Shown here in pieces: positions 59,515-64,000 of a stretch of DNA of 64,000 bases (its first letter is position 1; every line of letters starts with the position of its first letter). The notes beneath the pieces are model-generated. The model had not been told where the DNA came from. It was given only the letters and a program-made list of their open reading frames with translations, and ran no database searches. Source of the stretch: Rhizophagus irregularis (lineage: Eukaryota > Glomeromycota > Glomeromycetes > Glomerales > Glomeraceae); NCBI RefSeq assembly GCF_026210795.1, contig NC_089438.1:1757501-1821500 (forward strand), written 5' to 3'. The translations under genes were made by a program, and so were the position numbers.

Positions 59515-60083
59515 TAAAAAAATTGTAATTGCAATATTTATAATTTTAATAAATATTTTCTTTTTTTAAATATACTTTATTTGATTCAATCTCAATAATA
59601 TAATAAATACCTTTTATTCAATTACATGAATAACATAAATAACATGGATATATGGATTATCCATTCAATTTTTTTAAAATTATCTGTATCCAGACTTGAT
59701 TTTTATATGGATTACAGATATTGAATTTTTATTATGCCTTATAAAAAAAAATTTTACTTAAAATATATTTAAAATATATTTAATTTTCTTTAAAATATAC
59801 TTAATTTTCTTATTTTATATTTAAAATTGAATTTTCACAAAATTTAAATTATATTATTTTGATAATTGCATCTTATTGGATGGATATAGCTTATGATAAT
59901 TTATTTGTATGGTATATAAACTACATATCAATAAAGCATATATAAATCATTAAAAAAAAAATTAAATTGTATTTAATATATACTTAAAATATATTTAATT
60001 TATACTTAAATTTTGCCCATTTTAGTATATTTTATTTATAGTATATCTAGTTAAAACTTGTGAAAACATTGTAATAGTACAAG
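59515..60083. other. A+T-rich repeat-like spacer after SEN34
   Basis: Repeated words AAAATATATTTAA and TATACTTAATTTT from about 59755 to 60025, together with AAATTATATTATT tracts. There is no gene. It borders the hAT-like element starting at 60084. Confidence 0.45.
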
Positions 60084-61613
60084 TAAGGTTACCTGCCAAA
60101 ACCTATTTGGCCTAATGCTGAAAAGTGAAACCCTTACATAGTGGTAAAACTGCAAAATTGCCAAAACTTGCGAAACTGCCAAAATGTGTGAAACTGCCAA
60201 AATTTGTGAAACCTCTATAATTAAGTTTATCCATAGTTTTGGTATAATAAGCATTAATATTTTATATGAATTTCACCATAGTTTCGCTATTCTAATATTT
60301 TTTAGCATTTTTTTTTTAATTTCAAATTGTCTAATAAATTTAAAAAAAATTATTGTAATTTTTATTGTTTTACTTAATATTTTTTTATTTTATTACAATT
60401 ATTACAATAATAAAGAGATTAATTACATTTCTTTGAAGTAAACTCCCAGTTCCCATTTAAGTTTTGTTCACCCAAATGTCCGATAATCTAAAAAAAATAG
60501 AGAAAGAAATGTTAGTAACGTTTTTTAATATTAAAAAAAAATCACCTCTCTCTTTTCCAACTAACATTCCAAAGTCTGGATTCGTCTAAGAAGTCTGGCA
60601 ACCTAATAAAAATAAAGAAACGTCAGTACGTTTCTTTAATATTTAAAAAAACTTCCCTTCTCCCATTCCTTACATTTTAAGTCCAGGTTCATCCAGGAGG
60701 CTGTTTTTATTTCATTTCAACAGAATTCATGTCCCAAAAGAATGACCCTAAAGTAAAGAAAAAGGACCATTAGGTACGTTCCTACAATGAAAAAAACTAA
60801 CATTTCCCTTTTTAACCTACTGTTTCACCAAATTCCAGATCTGAAAGGCACCCTAAAGTAAAAAAAGAGAAAAGGAACGTTAGATACGTTCTTACAATTA
60901 AAATTAAACAAGTTAAACAATACTTCCTCCTTTTCAACCTACCGTTTCACCGAATTTCAGGTCCAGAAGGTGCTCTAAAGTAAAAAAAAGAAAAGGAACA
61001 TTAGGTACATTCCTAAATTAAAATAAAACAACACTTCCCCTTTCCAACCCACCATTACGCCGAATTTCAAGTCCGGAAGGTATTCCTAAAGAAAAAAAGA
61101 GAAAAGAAATGTTAGGTACGTTCTTATAATTAAAATAAAACCACACCTTCTTTTCCAACCTACCACTTCGCCGAATTTCAGGTCCAGAAGGTGTTCTTAA
61201 AGAAAAAAAGAGAAAAGGAATGTTAGTGACATTCCTACAAAAAAAATAAATTAATTAAAAACCCAACCTTTTATGTTTAGAACGGGTTTATTTTTTCCAA
61301 CTATAAACAATAAAAACATTTTTTTTTAACCTTTTTTTAATAAAAAAAGATTATCAGATCAGTAAATTAGTATGATCGGTAAGTCATATGATATACCGAA
61401 ACTGATCAGAATAAAATCTGCAAATCACAGATTATAGTGTATGCCGAAACTATATGTATATCATATGATATACTATGCCAAAACGTCAAAACAGTTTCGC
61501 ATATTTCAGCAGTTTTAGCATTTTGGCATTTTGAGGCAATTTTGCGAAACTAGTTTCGGCAGTTTCACATACACCATCTTGCCGAAACCTCCTAGTTTCG
61601 GCAAGCAACCTTA
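60084..61613. mobile_element. Non-autonomous hAT-like element, about 1.53 kb
   Basis: The left end TAAGGTTACCTGCCAAAACC and the right end, read inward as TAAGGTTGCTTGCCGAAAC, are inverted repeats. The flanking 8-mers are AGTACAAG on the left (60076-60083) and GGTACAAG on the right (61614-61621), an 8-base target duplication with one mismatch, as hAT transposons make. The ends carry subterminal copies of GCCAAAACT, GCGAAACT and GTTTCGGCA on both sides. No transposase frame is present. The interior holds a minisatellite and T-rich filler. Confidence 0.78.
60480..61240. repeat. Minisatellite of about 110-122 bases inside the hAT-like element
   Basis: At least four good copies are anchored by CGAATTTCAGGTCCAGAAGG at about 60951, 61062 and 61172, and a diverged copy near 60830, with spacings of 122, 111 and 110 bases. 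Each unit continues TAAAG, A-rich tract, AATGTTAG, TACGTTC and CTTTTCCAACC. More diverged units extend upstream to about 60480. Confidence 0.8.
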
Positions 61614-61751
61614 GGTACAAGCTACAAATAAAGAAAGTTCTCCATTCCCACTGTGCAATGAAAATGTCCAGGTACACTTGTATCAAATGATGCTTCGTAC
61701 CAAAAAGAAATAAAAAGAAAATAAAAATAATGAAAATATAAGGGTTAAAGT

Positions 61752-61976
61752 AGGATCTCACCTACTATTAAGATAGGTCACCTTGTGGCCTAAGATAAAG
61801 TTTACATATAAAACTCTTTAAAGATCCTACTATAAAAGGAAATTTTATGTTACATTGTTATGATTTTTTTTCCTTTTTAGTCAATTAACCAATAGAATTT
61901 AAGCAAATCCTAAGATAAGGTTTCATATGAAAGTGAAATTTCTACTGGTAATATATCTTAATAGTAGGCAGGGTCC
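61752..61976. mobile_element. Inverted-repeat element of about 225 bases
   Basis: The left end contains AGGATCTCACCTACTATTAA and the right end TTAATAGTAGGCAGGGTCCT, inverted over about 25 bases. TTAAA occurs just outside both ends and may be the target duplication. Internal copies of CTAAGATAA with TTTCATATGA and TTTACATATAA suggest a second inner inverted pair. No coding potential; superfamily unknown. Confidence 0.65.
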
Positions 61977-61989
61977 TGTTAAAATTGAC

Positions 61990-63170
61990 AACAAAACCAC
62001 CCTACAACTACTACACTCCTAAAACTAGGCGCCACTAATCATTCTGTACAGAATTTCTTAAGATACTCCTAATTTTCTTAGCATTGATCTAATATCAGCT
62101 AAAACAGTTAGTTTGTCAATGTTGTCTAAGCTCTTGTCACTCGTTTAGTCTCCTTATGTTTCTTGTCTGACTTAATTGTGTTAATATTCTTTTGAAATAC
62201 CTCAGAATCATCATCTTGCTTTATCTTCTGATATCAGTTCCTTTTTTGCTTCAAGTTAGAGGTATAATATCTTTTCCAATTACCTATAAATCTGTTTAAA
62301 CTGAAAGTCTTACTAACGACTTTATCCAAGTCAGTTCGTGATTTATAGTAAGTTATCAGCTTATGATTACCCTATCTTAAATTAGTTTAAATGCTTTACA
62401 CCCCGTGAGTGTAAGAATAGATTGAGCAGGGTTATTTGGATATAAAATTGCAGTAGTGGTAGAAATAGGAATTTCTATTAATACTGCCTGAAATCGCTCC
62501 CGTTCTTTTCTTTGTTTGAGATCCCAGTTGGCTGAAACTATTGTACAGGTAAACCTCTAAGTAGAGTGTTCTAAGCTCCACTATTCCATAGATTCATTGC
62601 CACCTTGTTGAGGTTTACTGACATGGTAATGGTAGTGTATTTCTGTCATGATTTAATTTAATCGCAATAACTTGACTAAGGTTGCTTGTCTAAACCTCTT
62701 CAAAATCCTACGATTAGTTTCATCAAAATTTTACTATAGATTTATTATAGTTTCAGCAGAGTTTCGGCAGTTTTAGCATTTATAATAAGTTTCGGCAGAA
62801 TTTCGCTTTTCGGCGAAATGCCATTTTGCCTAAACCCCTAGGTTTCGGCAAGCAACCTTAAACTTGACCCAGGTCTTTAAGTGACTAAGAACATTAAGAT
62901 AGGTCCATCTGGAAGGGATATCATAAACTGTAATTTCACAGATATTGTCCTTAACTTCTGGATTATAGCAAGTCATTACAGTACTAATTGTTTTGGGTGC
63001 TGGTGTAACTAATTGTTTCTTGAGAGCCTTATGGCTAATACTAGATAAGCTAATCTTTGAATGGACGCAGCCTTTTTTTTCTTTTTGTCCATATTAGGAG
63101 AAGGTGAGTTCAGTCTGCTAGAGTTACTATTCGAATCCTGTTTAACTACTTCTGCATAAGAAACTCACTT
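61990..63170 (-). pseudogene. Degenerate LINE ORF1-like (RNA-binding) relic
   Basis: On the minus strand, interrupted reading pieces appear in a sensible order. SYAEVVKQDSN-type sequence with a Lys-rich MDKKKKKAA segment comes near 63060-63170, NPEVKDNICEITVYDIPSRW near 62890-62980, and SANWDLKQRKERERFQAV near 62490-62545. The middle part resembles an RRM-like module followed by a basic linker, as in ORF1 or gag-like proteins of fungal LINE elements. Many stops and frameshifts are present, and the relic is split by the 184-base MITE at 62677-62860. The assignment rests on remembered phrases and is moderate only. Confidence 0.45.
62677..62860. mobile_element. hAT MITE, 184 bp, with perfect 8-base target duplication
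   Basis: The ends TAAGGTTGCTTGTCTAAACC and GGTTTCGGCAAGCAACCTTA are inverted repeats with three mismatches. The element is flanked by AACTTGAC at 62669-62676 and again at 62861-62868, a perfect 8-base duplication. Its ends match those of the 1.53 kb element at 60084, so both belong to one hAT-like family. It interrupts the LINE-like relic, so it inserted later. Confidence 0.88.
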
Positions 63171-63192
63171 GTTTCCTTTTCCTTTAGGAGTA

Positions 63193-64000
63193 CAGTCAAC
63201 TTTCCATAAATGCACTCTCCATAAATACACACTCTCTATAAGGCATCCTTTTGTTTGGTTCCAAGCTAGGAACTTAATGCTAAATGTATACCCTCCATAT
63301 TCTACATGTGCAATAATTTTTTTGATCCCGGTCATATAATAAATTTTCTACAAATGCACTTACGTGATTTTGTATAACTGAAAAGCCTTTATTTATTCAT
63401 TTGTAATGATAAAAATTGCTAAACTTAAGTTAAATGAACATGTACCATTGATCAAATTAAAACTATATAATAATGCACAATATGCGTAATACATGTAATT
63501 TGATCAACTACTAGCTATTTTTAGCAATAATATGCCAAAAAAAGAGTTTCCTTAATGAATATTCAAAAATACGAGTTTTGTCTTTATGCTCATAATAACA
63601 AAAAAACTTGGTCTTAATATGTAAACTAGATTGAAGAAAAATGGAAAGTTAGAGTTGACAAATCTACAATTACAAGAATTTTGCAAAGTAAAAATAAATG
63701 ACTTGCTGTAGAAGTTATTAATCCAGAAACAAAACATCATAAAGCTGTTGTTTCAGAACTTGAGCTTGCCCTCAAGGAATTTGTATTAACTTATTAGCAT
63801 AGAACAATTTTAAGTGATGTTTTACTAGTTGAAAAGGCAAAACAATTGACCGATGAATTAAATGTTCCTGAAGGAATATTACAGTTTTCTTCTGGCTGGC
63901 TTCAAAAGTTTAAAGATTGAAATAATATTCGTCAAATAAAGCTTCAAGGAAGTAGGGCAAACTTGGGGGTTCTGGGACAGCGGCGGTATCAACGTAGGTC
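63193..64000 (+). mobile_element. 5' part of a pogo/Tigger-type DNA transposon (runs off the window)
   Basis: The end CAGTCAACTTTCCATAAATG begins after a TA dinucleotide (63191-63192), as expected for pogo/Tigger elements, with subterminal repeats of CTCTCCATAAATACAC type. From about 63558 a transposase-like frame starts (NIQKYEFCLYAHNNKKTW), with the Psq/CENP-B helix-turn-helix (DKSTITRILQSKNK) and the second DNA-binding segment (LPxxxLQFSSGWLQKFK-like; seen as FSSGWLQKF). It is broken by in-frame TAA, TAG, TGA, TAG and TGA codons and a frameshift at its start. The catalytic domain lies beyond the window or is missing. The last 40 bases (from 63961) are distinctly more GC-rich. Confidence 0.75.

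Noticed and set aside
60951-61240. Reading the minisatellite as a repetitive protein
   Set aside because: Unit lengths of 110, 111 and 122 bases do not keep one frame and every frame has stops.
1-64000. tRNA, rRNA or snRNA genes
   Set aside because: I looked for cloverleaf-like and conserved box sequences and found none I could support by eye; a covariance-model scan would be decisive.

Overview
The window looks like nuclear DNA of a filamentous fungus, most likely an arbuscular mycorrhizal fungus of the Rhizophagus type. The reasons are the very high A+T content, many short GT-AG introns of about 55-140 bases, and cytoplasmic dynein, Pmt4 mannosyltransferase, Stc1-like and ESCRT-III genes. 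Kinase, Fic, P450 and D5-like helicase relics of the style that is very abundant in Glomeromycotina point the same way. The species call is recognition, not proof. Exon limits below were worked out by hand from splice signals and reading-frame continuity.

Layout. Bases 1-20,900 are accessory and repeat-rich. They hold a decayed D5/NrS-1-like helicase gene on the minus strand beside an array of short TGGTCATAG-like repeats, a fold-back element, a frameshifted lineage-specific gene, a 160-base tandem repeat, a small inverted-repeat element, a six-exon protein kinase with a cysteine-rich N-terminus, a hypothetical gene with one internal stop, a broken Fic gene, and a DUF427 gene followed by a decayed duplicate.

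Bases 20,900-32,500 form a compact housekeeping block. It holds an Stc1-domain gene, PMT4, the U4/U6 snRNP WD40 protein Prp4, SF3b subunit 5, the p97 cofactor p47/Shp1 and GINS subunit Sld5. PMT4/PRP4 and SF3B5/p47 are divergent pairs with intergenic gaps of 244 and 174 bases. A P450 relic and an inverted-repeat element separate this block from an intronless copper P-type ATPase with three near-identical tandem HMA domains (34,783-38,418).

Bases 40,193-55,700 hold the complete cytoplasmic dynein heavy chain, 16 exons and 4,675 residues. One exon is only three bases long and completes the AAA1 Walker A loop. ESCRT-III Did2/CHMP1, a small probable mitochondrial protein and the tRNA-splicing endonuclease subunit Sen34 follow.

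From 59,500 to the end the window is a transposon graveyard. It has a 1.5 kb hAT-like non-autonomous element carrying a minisatellite, a second inverted-repeat element, a degenerate LINE ORF1-like relic split by a 184-base hAT MITE with a perfect 8-base target duplication, and the start of a pogo/Tigger element whose five in-frame stops are all explicable by C-to-T or G-to-A change. I saw no tRNA, rRNA or CRISPR array. The housekeeping genes do not form one pathway. Two spliceosome genes (PRP4, SF3B5) lie next to each other, and dynein, Did2 and p47 belong to membrane-traffic and p97-linked cell biology.
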